Source: Carnegiea gigantea (lineage: Eukaryota > Streptophyta > Magnoliopsida > Caryophyllales > Cactaceae). From it: 64,000 nt of DNA. The translations under genes and the position numbers were made by a program. Positions 34,661 through 46,103 of the stretch are shown piece by piece. The first letter of the stretch is position 1. Every line of letters begins with the position of its first letter. The DNA lies in NCBI GenBank assembly GCA_029747015.1, contig JAKOGI010000564.1, forward strand, positions 454,411 to 518,410, read 5' to 3'. Below the pieces are notes generated by a model. The model worked only from the letters and a program-made list of their open reading frames with translations, ran no database searches and was not told the DNA's origin.

Positions 34661-34858
34661 AAAATATCTCCAAAATAATTCTTACTCGAATTGGGTGAAA
34701 TGGAAATTGTCATTGTTGTTTCTCAAAAATTCTTTTTTTTTTTTAGGTTTTCAATTTTTATTTTTATTTTTTTGCCAAAGAAAAACTAAATGCTTGGTTA
34801 GACTCACCAGAAAAAACCCAATATTCAACGCTAGTCCTCGACAATGGCGTCAAAAACT

Positions 34859-36111
34859 TGATACGACTGTAAGCGCACGGTGGTATTGCAGCAATCAAGG
34901 TCAATCCCACAGAGACTAGATTGATTGGGCTATATCCCCTCAAGATATGCTAAGCAAAATTCTAATTTGAGTGGTTTTGATTAACAACTGTAAATAAACT
35001 TTTCTAAATCAACAAGATAAAAATGTCTAGGAATTTTCGTAGTTATGAAAGGGAATTGAATCAAAATGATAAACATGAGCCTTTCTCTAATTGGTTAATT
35101 TCAAGGAATTGTAATATATACAGAAATTCAGTCTATTCTTTCGAAGTCAACTAAATTTTCCTAAACTAAGTAAATGTCGCTCTTTCAGGCGAATTCGACT
35201 TAATCTAAGTTTAATATCTTTGATTACTTAATTCGAGTCCTCCTAACTTGACAATCTCTCTTTTGAGATGATGCAACGATAGGTTCTAATAAGCAGTCCA
35301 ACAACCAAATATCACCTTTCAGTTCTTCACTCAATTTTTTCTATTGCACAAAGAAATTTTGGCCAAAAATCTGCTCACAACATGAATAACACTTGATAGA
35401 ATGAAATCAAACCAATTATGAAAATAAGCATAATTTTATAGATTAAAACATGATCCAATGATACTTTCATAAACTAACAAATCCCTACACAAAAATTAAC
35501 TACTCACACATAATCAAAGATTAAACAACTAACTGCTTCAAAATGATAAATCTAAAAGAGAAAGAGAAGAGAAGAGAGAAGAATTGCTCACACAAAAATC
35601 GCGCTTGAACCGTCGTACAAACCCAGGATGAAATCCTTGCAAGTCTTCATTTCAACTCTCTCTCACTCTCTCTCTAATCTAAACTAATCCTAATCTACTT
35701 GAAGAGAGGAAATGAGTATATGATGAGATGATGGGGTGTGTTTTCTGCTACTGAGGGATGCCCTATTTATATAAAAACTTGATTGATCTCAGCCACACGA
35801 TGAAGAAAAACGAACAGGATCACTGTTACATGCTCAGCACGGGCTAATCGTGGTGCCCATTGGCTCATCATTCTTCTGTTCTTCTCTTTCTTCCATGGGC
35901 ATGGTGACTGGGGCATTCGTGCTAAGGTCAAAATATACTCAACTAGGGTCAAAATGAGGACAAAAAGGTCCAAAAATCCGCAAAACATAGAAAGAACCAT
36001 ACCTAAGCATGAAATGGGGAAAGAAGTATAGATTATAACATAACATACATAACTCTCCCTAAAAATGGCACAAAATGACCCTAAAATGATATACACTTTA
36101 TGCGCTTATCA
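34859..36111 (-). repeat. LARD-like element 5' LTR
   Basis: Element-wise the 5' LTR. A TATA-like box TATATAAATAGGGC is read on the minus strand at about 35,775-35,761. Followed on the low side by the primer site. Confidence 0.85.
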
Positions 36112-37334
36112 GGCATCAAGTGGAGCTGTCGTATGCCAACATGGTTAATTACTTGGCCACTCGGGCAATGCATAAGGAATGGGCCAAAGATGATAGGGCA
36201 CGTTTCCTTGCAATTATTAGGTTCTTTATGTGGGATGATCCTTATTTGTTTAAGCATTTGCCAAGACCACATTGTTGAGAGGTGTGTGCTTGATTGCCAA
36301 ATTTATAGTGTCCTTTCCTTTTTGCCATGATCGTACATACAGGGTGCACTTTCATGGGAGGAAACCTGCCGCAAAGATTCTCTAATGTGGCCTCTATTGC
36401 CAACCCTATTCAAGAATGCCCATGAGTATTGCAAAGAATGCAAGCATCGCCAGTAATTTCACAAACTCAGTAGAAAAGACATGATGCCCCTCACTCCCAT
36501 TATTGCAGTTGATATATTTGATATGTAGGAAATTAATTTTATGGGGTCATTTCACAATTCATTTTGGAACAAACACATTCTTAACTGTTTGGATTATGTG
36601 TTCAAGTGGGTTGAGACAATCCCCATAAGGACAAATAAATTTGGAGTGGTCATTATATCCCTACAGGAGAACTTTTGTCTCGTTATGGGATGCCTTGAGC
36701 AATCAATAGTGACTAAGGAACCCATTCTTATAATAAGTCCTTTGTTTCCCTATTAAAAAGGTATTCCATCGTCTACTACCTTGTTATCCTATATGATCCA
36801 CAAACTAATGGTCAAGTAGAAGCTTCAAATGGACAAACCAAGAAAATCCTGAAAAAGACCTTGACCAAGAATAAGAGAGATTGGCTGGATAAGCTGACTG
36901 ATACTTTGTGGTCCTGTCGGATGGCCTTTAAGACTCACGTAGGCACATTTCCATAAAGGGTAGTTTGTGGCCATTCGTGTCATTTGCCCCTTGAGCTTGA
37001 GCATTGAGCTTGGTGGGAAATTAGGACACCACCGATGAAGGAGAGAGCCAAAATTTTCCATGGCAAGCACATCAACAGGAAGGATTTCTCTCTCAGGCAA
37101 AGAGTTCTTTTATATGATTATAGACTTCACCTATTTCTCAGAAAGCTTAGGTCTAGGTGGAACAGTCCTTTTATTGTGGTGAAAGTATTTTCCTATGATG
37201 CAATTAAAACTAAGGACCCCACTAAGGACTACACATTTAAGGTCAATAAGCATATGTTGAATCACTTTTTGGATATCCCTAGTGAGGAGGATGTGGTGTG
37301 TCTCTTACTCCACCAACCTCCTTCATGTGATTAG
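36112..37334 (+). pseudogene. Athila integrase, decayed
   Basis: Starts after the target duplication: ANMVNYLATRAMHKEWAKDD, FLAIIRFFMWDDPYLFK (zinc-binding N-domain lead-in), CKECKHRQ remnant, then the core in pieces: LNCLDYVFKWVETIPIRTNK, and DPQTNGQVEASNGQTKKIL with the catalytic Glu region. The C-terminus is open at 37,035-37,334 with RKDFSLRQRVLLYDYRLHLF and LRKLRSRWNSPFIVVKVF. Stops and frameshifts throughout. Confidence 0.78.
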
Positions 37335-37394
37335 GTAAGGTCTCATTTTCTTGTATACTAGTGAACATTTGTGAATATTTATGAGTTGGTGTCG

Positions 37395-37660
37395 CTGAGT
37401 AATTTGGAAAATCCAAAAAAAGAGTGAAAAGGGGGAAAAAAAAAAAAGGAGTGAAAAGGGGAAAAAAATAGAGAAAAAAGTGAAAAAAAAAGAGAGAAAG
37501 AAAAGAGAAGTGAAGAGTTGAATAAAATGTGAAAAAAAGAAAGAGAGAAGAAAAAAGAGGAAAAAAAAATGAGAAAAGAAAAGAGAGGATGAAAAAAAAA
37601 AATTTTTGGCAGAAAAATGGCATTGGAAGCCCATGCCACATGGCACTCCCATGCCATAAG
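37395..37660 (+). repeat. Purine-rich low-complexity tract
   Basis: About 210 bases of nearly pure A/G (37,420-37,606) made of A runs and GAGA/GTGAA words, directly after the Athila pol. The Phe-rich minus-strand open stretches over it are its mirror and not genes. It may contain a polypurine tract, but no LTR follows. Confidence 0.75.
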
Positions 37661-38229
37661 AAGTAGAGAAAAAAATAAAGCACTCATAATGATTTGACGT
37701 AGGTGCCCCGTCCTTAGAGGCACGACTGTGCCAAACCTACAGTTCTAGTTTCCCAACTAGAGATTTGCCACAGGCACCTGGTGTCGTGTGATGTCTATGC
37801 CAACTGCAGCCTACTTTAAAGCCCGACAACTCCTCTTTCTTTCTTCATTTTTCCTCTAATGTCCTCTTCTCTTTCTCTCTCTAGTTGAAATCCCCCTCAT
37901 CCCCACTCTCACTCTATGCTTAAATCCTCACCATCTTATTCAATTTTCTCATAAATTTCCCCAATTCCACTCATAAGTCCTCAGTCTCTACAAATATTTC
38001 ACCCAAATTCATCCACTTCTTCCACCCATTCACTCACTTGGTCTCTTTAAAACCCTAATCTCCATTGTTGAGGTTAAAGGTAGTAGAGAAAGAAAGCTTA
38101 CTGGTTGACCCCATTTCCACATAATTCAAGCTTAAAATGAGAAATTTGGAGCACAAAGAGCTAAGTTCATCAATTCCATCTACACAAGCTTCGTCAAGAA
38201 GAGAGTTAGTGAGACCTCTAAAATATCCT
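37661..38229 (+). other. Spacer between Athila pol and env-like remnant
   Basis: CT-rich, leader-like sequence (37,820-38,060) with the string AAACCCTAATCTCCATTG, as seen ahead of plant ORFs. No coding motif seen. Confidence 0.4.
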
Positions 38230-38720
38230 CCCTCCCTAAGAAGTCATCAACGGTTTCTTCTTCTTTAAATGTACTCACAAGGACAAAAGGCAAAAATGAT
38301 TCCTCTTAATCCTTCCTCCAAGTACTCGAGGCTTGCAATTTGGTAGTGATGAACAAAGAGTGAAATATGAGCAATTGAGTGCTGGAATGACTTATGAGCA
38401 AAAGTATTAGCATGTGGAGTCATTAAGGGCTTTAGGGATACTAGATGATATGCGAATCTTACTTGGTAATATGGGATGACTTGACTATGTGTAAATGTAA
38501 TGCATATCATATAATAGGCTTGTGCTTGAATTGTTGAGCTCCTTTCATTTAGATCGAGTTGGGTCTTGTAGGGTAATGATGTGTTAATCACTTTTCACAT
38601 GTTCAATACGAACCATGGAATGAGTTGGGGTGTTTAATGGGCTTCTCACCTCCTCGCGCATGCTGATGCCTTTAGAGATTTCCCTAGTCGATGGAGACCT
38701 GACCCTTTTTGGTTATCACT
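38230..38720 (+). pseudogene. Athila env-like ORF remnant
   Basis: Frame pieces with stops: QRVKYEQLSAGMTYEQK, ESLRALGILDDMRILLGNMG, then YNRLVLELLSSFHLDRVG. The order 'leading domain, LGI.DD, LVLE.LSSF' resembles the ORF found after integrase in Athila-type elements. Recalled similarity only. Confidence 0.42.
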
Positions 38721-39731
38721 TCCTCTAAGCGCAAAACTTACAATGATAGGTTTAGGAATAAGGATGATGGATGGATTAGGGATGAGGAGCATATTCCCCA
38801 TCCTCTCCCTGCTTAGCTCCCTGCCGCCGTCCCTACCTCATTCCATGTTATGAAGAAAACAATCCTCCCTGCTTAGCAAAAATTAAATAAAAATAAATAA
38901 TATGCACAACATAGCTTTCTGATATATAAAAATGTACATCGGTTTATTTTGAGTATGAACCTATTTAAGAGGATAAACCTCCTTAATTACACCCCCTCTT
39001 ATGAGGCCACCTTTTGATTCCGACTCATTTGGTTTTTTTATTTTCTTTCTTTGTTTCATTTTGCATTAATAATGCTTTATATAATTTGGATGGACAAATG
39101 TCAAATCGCCAATATCCAAAATGTAATTACATCAGATAGTGGTCGTATATGCACCTCATAGGAAGGGTACTATATATGCACACTCTTTATGTGCAGGTTA
39201 GGAAATGGATGATTCTATTTGACTCGAAATTTGGGTTGCACATGTTTTATTGTGAGTTACCTGTGTGCCTTTTTTTACAGAGGATAAACTAATCGTAGTT
39301 CGTTAAATTAAATTGAATTGAATTGTATTTTGTTTTTTCTATGTTAATAACTATAATTTAATTTGATTTTGGCTTCCAATTTTTTTTATTTGAACTAGAT
39401 TAATAGCCGTAGTTTTGATTTAACATTGTCATTTGATTTTTGACTTTAACGGCTAAGTTATAAAAATTTTTAGCCATTTCAATTATTTTTTTAAATTTTC
39501 TGTCTTTGTCCTTTTTGGGGTCGGCCCATTTATTTCGTTTTTTTAGACTTCCCATTGCACCCAAAATTTGCTCATAGACTTCATATGTATTCTTAATGAG
39601 ATCAATTAACATACTTTCCAATTCAAAATTAGGTTTCTAGGTTTACATCATGCATGGGGGATTTTAATGAGCTTGGTTGAATATTTGGCTCAAGTTTGGT
39701 CCATTTGGTGGACTTGGGATTTGACAAAGAT
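38721..39731. other. Unassigned AT-rich sequence
   Basis: No gene or element ends identified. A short GC-richer patch at about 38,750-38,880 (CCCCATCCTCTCCCTGC-like words) might be a MITE fragment but lacks clear ends. The minus-strand open stretch 39,621-39,400 has no motif. Confidence 0.35.
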
Positions 39732-39766
<35 letters not shown>

Positions 39767-39804
39767 ACACACACACATACATACATACATATATATATAT
39801 ATAC

Positions 39805-39857
<53 letters not shown>

Positions 39858-39962
39858 GATATACACACACATGTATATACACACGCACACACATACACAC
39901 ACACACACATATATATACATATATACATATATATACACACACACACACAGATATATATATAT
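39732..39962. repeat. Mosaic microsatellite (TG)n/(AC)n/(AT)n
   Basis: About 230 bases of alternating purine-pyrimidine: (TG) then (AC), (AT), and further blocks of (CA)/(TA). The Tyr/Ile/Val/Cys repeats of all reading frames here are artefacts of the repeat. Confidence 0.97.
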
Positions 39963-40385
39963 TTGGATAACTTGGTTTTTTATTTGTTTTGATTACATAA
40001 CGTGTAACCAAGGGTCACAAAATTATAATTTTTGTATTTCGTGAAAGAAGTGGGTATCGATTTGAGCCCATTTGAGAATTTTGATTTAGGTTGAACCTGA
40101 AAATTTTATATTGGGCTTCTTATGTACCCTTGGTGGAATCAAGTTGCCGTAGTTCTAGTCAATATTCAACTTAGACATATATTTTTATCTTTCCCTTTGG
40201 AAAGTTTGTTTAAGTGGACACGAATATTTATTTATATCTAAATGTAATTTGTTGGCATAAGCCTCGCTGAATTCAATGATAGTGAACAACTTCAACCCAT
40301 TTGCTTTATAATCTTGTTGCCAACTATTTTGTCTATATTTGCTTTATGCTTTGTTTGAACCCAATTTATCATTTTCTAAAGGAAG
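39963..40385. other. Unassigned sequence left of the chromovirus
   Basis: About 420 bases of AT-rich sequence with no ORF or repeat recognised. Confidence 0.35.
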
Positions 40386-42839
40386 AAACAAGCCCTGGAT
40401 ATTTTTTTTAGTTGATTTACTTATATATATTTATAATTATTTGGTTAATCTTAATTAATATGATATACATATTTATAATTATTGGTTAATTTTAAGCGAG
40501 ACGATATCGGTTGACCTGGTATGCTTGAGCTCGTACTATTTATTTTTTTAGATGATTTTGATAGAATAGTTAGATGGTTTGTGGTAGAGTAGCCAGGCGT
40601 CCACAAAGGTTCTTAGAGGTTGTGGGTTTGAGGCTTGATATCTTTATTTTTTTTCTTTATAAAAATAGGGGAAATTGGTGAGGGAGTGGGGGGGTAAGGG
40701 GGAAGGGAGATAGGAACCCTAGTGTTATTTTAAAAATTTTCCCTCTCTCGCTTCCTCCTCACTCTCTCACATGTCCCCCTTCTCCACCCCTCTCTCTCTC
40801 ACCGGTTCTCTCACCCGCTCACCATCACTCTCTTCCTCTTCACCTCGCCCTAGCCGCCGTGCTACCGCTTTCTCTCCTGTCTCACTCTTTCGCTTCGAAC
40901 TCAGTAAGTGCAAAATCTTGTGATACTAATGAGTAGGTTATTGATTAGCGAATTTTTCCTAATGAAAATTCATACATGGATATTTGGAGTTGATTTTCTT
41001 TATTCACTACCCTGGGAAGTTCGAAGGGGAATATCTAGTTGGTGGAGCAATTCGACTTAGTTTTCCTTTGTTGCGAATCATTTCAAGGTAAAGTTTCACC
41101 CTTTTGTTATGGTTTGTGTTATTTGATGATTAGGGATGGTAGGTTTTGGGTGAGGGTGATATATTCATGTTTGGGAAAGGATTTCAATTGAGATTAGTTG
41201 AAGATAAGCCCAAAGGGCACAGAATCCAGTTTTAGGGTCGAATTCACGAATTTACTGGGAATGATTGGGTTCTCCAAAAATCATGAATAAATTATGGAAG
41301 ATAGATTTACGCATCCTGTGAATGTGAAATTTTGAATTTCTCAAATTGGAATTAAACGAGGAAGGTACAACTAAATTATCGAGACTGTGTGAAACTATCA
41401 GTAACTGGGACAGTTTAGTAAATTGGTAAATTAAACTAGTTTGGATCGGATTCTGCCCATGTTGCAAAATAAAATTTATAGTTCATCACTTGGCCTTTCT
41501 AGATTGGCTTAATCATAAAATTTTAATGTTGGGAGTGGAAGTTATGGCCTTGGAAATTTGAGGGAAAATCTGGGAGCAATCTAGCCACTAAACTGTGATG
41601 GTGTGTGTGGAGTTTTTAATATTCATAACTTCCTGAAAATTTAATTGATGGTTGGACTTGGTTGTTGGCTATAAGTAGAGGCTTAGAAAATTATTTTCAA
41701 AGTAATTGGGCTATGGAGAGTTGGGCTAAGCATTGGTACTAACAGACCACTGTTGTGGGTGATTGTCTAGGACGATCTAGCGTTTCAAGCTCAAGCATAG
41801 GCAGCAAAATCTAATAGGTAGCAATCATACCCTAACCATCCCTCGAACAACTCTTGAAAACGTGACTTGTGAGACTACTTGAAGGTCATTTTGAATATGT
41901 TTTGTATTGATGTTCGGGGGATTCTCCCGAGTGAATGTGTGATAAGATCTTTCTATGGTTTATGTTAAAACGTTTTGTTAAACCAGTGAATGCATGTGTT
42001 TGTTGGACTGATTTTGTTGCGAAAGTAGTGAGGAAATATTTTTGGACCAGAATGGGTCGGGTTGGGCTATATGTTGGTTAATGATCAATGTTAACTATGA
42101 ATATGTAAGTAACTGGCTGAATGGTTGAGACTGAGGAGTTATACTCTTGTGTTATTGAAGGCCATTAGTCTTCCTGGGTAAAGTGCATACAAGTGAGGGG
42201 CCACGTGCCTCCTTATGGAGGGACATGGGCGAGGTTAGCGATAACTGTCCATATTGATGGTAGGTTAGGGTATGGTTAAGTGGTGACCATTGAAGTCGAC
42301 GATGGCCTAGGTTATTGTAAAACGGCTATGCTAAACCCAAGCGCAGGCCATAAGACCCAGTAGGGTCGCTTACCCTTGTGAGCCTAATACTGAATAAATG
42401 GAACTTGAGATATTATATGCTTCTATTGAGGAGGTATAAGTACTTATACTGGATAAATGGAATTTGTGTGCTCATTTTAACTGTTAGATGTGGTTGTTAT
42501 TGAGTTTATCTGATTTTTCAAAATGTTTTGTTTTCAGGTGAAGTGTACAAGCATGGGGATAGGAACTCGAATGAGTGCAAGGCTGTGAAATAAGATTTAG
42601 TCGAATTCATTTTGTTTCTGTTTAGACTTGTTTTAAGGATTGTGGTTCAGTTTTGGCTTTGTTATACTGTTGCAAGACTCGAACTGATGTTATGATTTGA
42701 GAATATAGTTGCATTAGAGTCTTAGTTGGTACTCAGCCTGGCATTTCCAAGAAGAAAATATGACGGTAACACCTCACTTATTTTTTCTACTACCTCATAG
42801 GTTAATATTAGTAATAAAGAATTAGAAATTCAGGGTGCA
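40386..42839 (+). repeat. Chromovirus 5' LTR
   Basis: The right end is set by the primer site. The left end is inferred by alignment to the 3' LTR; the expected TG start is not visible (reads AAACAAGCCCTGGATATT). Contains CT-rich leader-like sequence at 40,740-40,890. Confidence 0.75.
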
Positions 42840-42841
42840 AA

Positions 42842-42853
42842 GTGGTATTAGAG
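42842..42853 (+). promoter_or_regulatory. Chromovirus primer binding site, tRNA-Met
   Basis: TGGTATTAGAGC, one change from the tRNA-Met site, about two bases after the LTR end. Confidence 0.8.
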
Positions 42854-43012
42854 CTAGGTTGACTGTCCTGAAGGCTTACCTAAAATATCGTAAGAGAAAT
42901 AAATATTAAAAGATTAAAACCTGCAGAACTAAGGATGGCTCAGAGCGTTAGTGTAGGATGGGAAAAGGGACATGTCTGTATTTGCTGATCTACTTGTGAA
43001 TATGAATATGAT

Positions 43013-43884
43013 TTGGATCTATTAATGTGTAGGATGAATGAGACTCGCCATTGTGGTTGTATAGGGCGGTGTTGCCGTTATCAGAGAATAGGAAAGATAC
43101 CTGGAGTTAGTTTGACTTGCCACTTAGAGCGGGTTGAAACTGTTATTCATGGGAGGTTAGAAAGGATCCCAAACGATTGTTTGAGGTTTGGGTACAATCA
43201 GGCCCTATTCATCCTCTTGGCCCTCTTAAGTGACCCAGTGTGGCATTACAAGTTTAGGGAGCTTCACCCTAAGACTAGGTTGTTTAACTTCTTCGATAGG
43301 TGTTGCGTATGCAACTGGGAGCCTATGGGGTTGGATTTAGCAAGGCCCCTATGATCAACCACCTATCCCTGACACTGAGGATGAGACCCTACCACCACCA
43401 GCAGAGGAGGATACTGAAGATGAAGAGTCTGTAGGGGAAAATGGGCTTATGGATGAGGAACTGGGATATGAACTTATTGAGAAGGAGGACCCTAGGGAGG
43501 AACCCTTATATAAGGATGACCCCGAGGAAGAACCCATGGAAGAAGAAGATCCCGATGAGGAACCTTTAAAGAGGATGATCCAAAGGAAGGCCCTCGGGAG
43601 GAGGAAGACCCTGAGGAGGAACCTAAGGAAAAGGCCCTAGAAGATAAGCAACCTAGGGAAGAGCCTCTAGAAGATGAAGAACCTGAGAAAGAGCCCTTAG
43701 AAAATGAGGAAGCTGAGGAAGAGCCCCTAGAAGACGAGGACCCCAAGGAAGAGCCTCTAGAAGACGAGGACCCCGAGGAGGAATCGATTGAAAAGGAACT
43801 CAAACTTGAGGTTACCCGCTGGAAGCGGGGTAGATGTGGTAGGATGTGTCGAGGCACCTGCCCAATCGACGCCTTTGGCCAGTA
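43013..43884 (+). pseudogene. Acidic-repeat ORF ahead of gag
   Basis: A coding stretch before gag in three frame segments. The first, 43,013-43,354, includes FGYNQALFILLALLSDPVWH. The second starts near YDQPPIPDTEDETLPPP and becomes Glu/Asp/Pro-rich. After a frameshift near 43,568 the third continues the same repeat: EDPxEEPL-like units such as PLEDEDPKEEPLEDEDPEEE. It ends in a basic patch TRWKRGRCGRMCRGTC before TAG at 43,882-43,884. At least ten degenerate repeat units are visible. I do not know a function; the C-terminal basic patch could bind nucleic acid. Confidence 0.55.
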
Positions 43885-44318
43885 GATGTTAGTAGCTGTT
43901 AGAAGTTTTTGCTTCCAAAGACTGCACTGTTTATTTTATCTATCTTTCTTTTGCTAGCCAGTATGAACTAATAAAGTTTTGTTAAGTACTTATATAATAA
44001 AACGTATTGATGTGAAAAAATGATTATTTCAATTCAATGCAATTGGACTTTATTGAGTTACATAGATGCAAATATTTGTTATGATTGGCTACGAGCTGTG
44101 AATTACATAAGCTATATGAATGTTGTTATTAGTAAGATGTGCATGGGACATGTGATGAAGTGACTGGACCACATGAGTGTGGAAAAGTACATATGACTGT
44201 GAACAAAAGGATATGTTGATTTTGCATGATACAGTAGTATACGATGTCTTACTAAACTATAGTAGCATGTGTGTCATGAACTATTAGGGAAGAAACTAAA
44301 CTCGACTTTTTTCCGAAC
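43885..44318 (+). other. Spacer between the acidic ORF and gag
   Basis: AT-rich, about 430 bases, no ORF or motif found. Confidence 0.4.
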
Positions 44319-45450
44319 ATGATGGCAGGAAACAACCATGAATCTCATACTAGACCCCACCCCATTCCAAGGTGCCACATGAATCTGGATATTCCCATGG
44401 CCAGTTTGAGGGAGTAACTGGAAGCCCTCTACCCCAGAAATGGGAATAGGTCCCGTAGTTAGGTAGATGAAACCAATTCGCTTATGGTAGTGGACCTTAC
44501 CAATCTTCTACTGCTAGAGTTACTGCAGAAGCAAGGGAAATAGCTGCAACGACAGAATGAGCACTTGTAGAAACTGGCAGAAGCCAAGGAGAAGAAGATT
44601 GAGGAGGATAACTCTTACATATTTAAGAGATTTGCTAGTCATAATTCGCCGATCTACCATGGCATCCCCGACCCCAAGGCCTTTGAGGATTGGATGCAGG
44701 GTATGAAGAAGCTGTTCAATGCTCTTCAATGCCCCGAGGAGTGGAAAGTAGGCTTTACAGTGTTCTATCTTATGGACAAGGCCGACCTATGGTAGGCCAC
44801 TGTACGAGAGAGGCAGCATGAGCCTGGGTTCGATTGGAAGAGGTTCAAGGAGCTGATCAAGGACCACTTCTATCCTTTGTCTCTCCAAAAAGCAAAGGAG
44901 AATGAGTTTATGCAACTGCAACAAGGGAGAATGAGCGTGTTGGATTATGTCTCCAAATTTATGGAACTCTCCCCTGTTGCCCCGGTCTTTGTAGCTGATG
45001 AGAGGCTAAAGATGAACCGTTTCGAACCTAGGCTCAACCCTAATATCAAGGAGAGGATGTCCATGTGCCAGTACCTCTCCTACGTGGACTTGTATGACAC
45101 TGTGGTAAATTTGGAAAGGGTGATGAAGGAAAGGAACAACTATTTCAATGAACAGTGTGGAATCAAGAGAAAGGGATATCAGCGAGAGAACTTCCACCCT
45201 CAAAGTTCATATAACAGTCTTCACGGGAACCATTACCATAACACAATAGTGCACGTAGAGGCCAGCACCCCAATAATCAGCCCAGGGTGACCTGTAATGC
45301 TTGTGGCAAGCCGGGACATTATAGCCAGGAATGCCGCTCGATTAAGAGTTGCTACCACTACGGGAGTCCTTAACATCAAATACGGGATTGCCCACATCCC
45401 CCACCTCCTCCTGATCAGGTTCATGGGGGGCAGCAGCCCTAACAGCACTA
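44319..45450 (+). pseudogene. gag: Chromovirus gag with CCHC knuckle
   Basis: The frame opens at ATG 44,319 and is readable to 45,290 with five or more TAG/TAA stops, most at positions where Gln or Trp is expected. Gag domain: SPIYHGIPDPKAFEDWMQGM, then FKELIKDHFYPLSLQKAKEN and LDYVSKFMELS. The knuckle CNACGKPGHYSQEC (about 45,300-45,341) is a perfect CX2CX4HX4C but lies in a shifted frame. A second, broken Cys/His element follows (CYHYGSP, then HQIRDC). Confidence 0.82.
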
Positions 45451-45563
45451 CAACATAGGGTGGGCAGGCAGCCAACCCAAATCATCAAGCCTAAGTACCT
45501 CAACAAAACCAGGCTAGACCCCCAAATCAGCCACCGCGAAACACTAGGGGCAGCGTTTATGTT

Positions 45564-46103
45564 ATGCGTGAGGAGAAAGCAGAGGATGCTCCAAACTTAG
45601 TGACTGGTACATTCTCTATCCAAGCTCAACCAGTAGATGTTTTGCTTGATTCGGGTGCTACACTGTCTTTTATTTCTACTAAGCTGATTAACATACTAGG
45701 GTTAGTTCCAACCCGTAGACCCCCTCAATTGTATGTGATTCTCCCTTATGGGAAGACTGTGAAGTGTGAGGAGCTATATGAGGAATGTCCTGTTTGGATG
45801 TATGAACATGAGTTTCTGGCCGACCTATATAAGCATGAGTTGACTGACTTTGGGGTCATCTTGTGGATGGACTGGTTGGCAAAGTATTGGACTCAAATAG
45901 ACTGTCCAAAACAAAGGATCACGGTAAGGGGGTCCAATGGAGGAAAAGTATTTCACAAAGGAAAGGTCTCAAAGAGTGGAGTGAAACTGATCGCCGTAAT
46001 GAAAGCCCACAAGTTGTTAGGACAAAGATGCGAGGGATTTCTATATAAGGTAGTGGAAACCGAGGCCGGTGAGCTATCCCTCCAGGAAATTTTAGTAGTA
46101 TGA
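45564..46103 (+). pseudogene. Chromovirus protease
   Basis: An open stretch of 179 codons. Retropepsin active site DVLLDSGATLSFIS, flap region, then the second structural string FGVILWMDWLAKY. It ends at a TGA (46,101-46,103) where the frame should run on into RT (next residues KFSDVFPEEIPS). The best-preserved domain of this element. Confidence 0.85.

Larger units (their letters stand above)
30523..36111 (-). mobile_element. LARD-like LTR element without gag-pol, one long ORF
   Basis: LTRs at 30,523-31,798 and 34,859-36,111 (1,276 and 1,253 bp) with ends TGATA...TATCA. Perfect target duplications GGCAT lie at 30,518-30,522 and 36,112-36,116. A primer site read on the minus strand (TTGACGCCATTGTCGAGGA, about 34,855-34,837) and a purine run next to 31,799 set minus-strand orientation. 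The internal 3,060 bp hold no protease, RT or integrase, only a non-pol ORF. It splits the Athila RNase H from its integrase. LTRs differ by roughly 10% by eye. Confidence 0.88.
26193..38720 (+). mobile_element. Ty3/gypsy Athila-type element, internal region, interrupted
   Basis: Plus-strand order: primer site, gag, protease, RT, RNase H, a 5.6-kb LARD-like insertion, integrase, purine-rich tract and an env-like remnant. All coding parts hold stops or frameshifts. The motif set (PR string DLRASVNLSP, RT string FMNDFSVYG, integrase YLATRAMHKEWAKDDRARFL) matches Athila as I know it. The 3' LTR was not found, so the element is probably truncated before about 40.4 kb. Confidence 0.78.

Noticed and set aside
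37279..37723. Overlapping Phe/Leu/Ser-rich minus-strand open stretches resembling membrane proteins
   Set aside because: They are the complement of the purine-rich tract and are open in three frames at once.
38750..38880. Possible MITE with CCCCATCC words
   Set aside because: No inverted ends or target duplication could be found.
39664..40011. Several long open stretches on both strands (Tyr/Ile/Val/Cys/His repeats)
   Set aside because: They are translations of the TG/AC/AT microsatellite and have no protein character.
43355..43857. Ser-rich minus-strand open stretches
   Set aside because: Mirror of the plus-strand acidic repeat (Glu codons read as Ser on the other strand).
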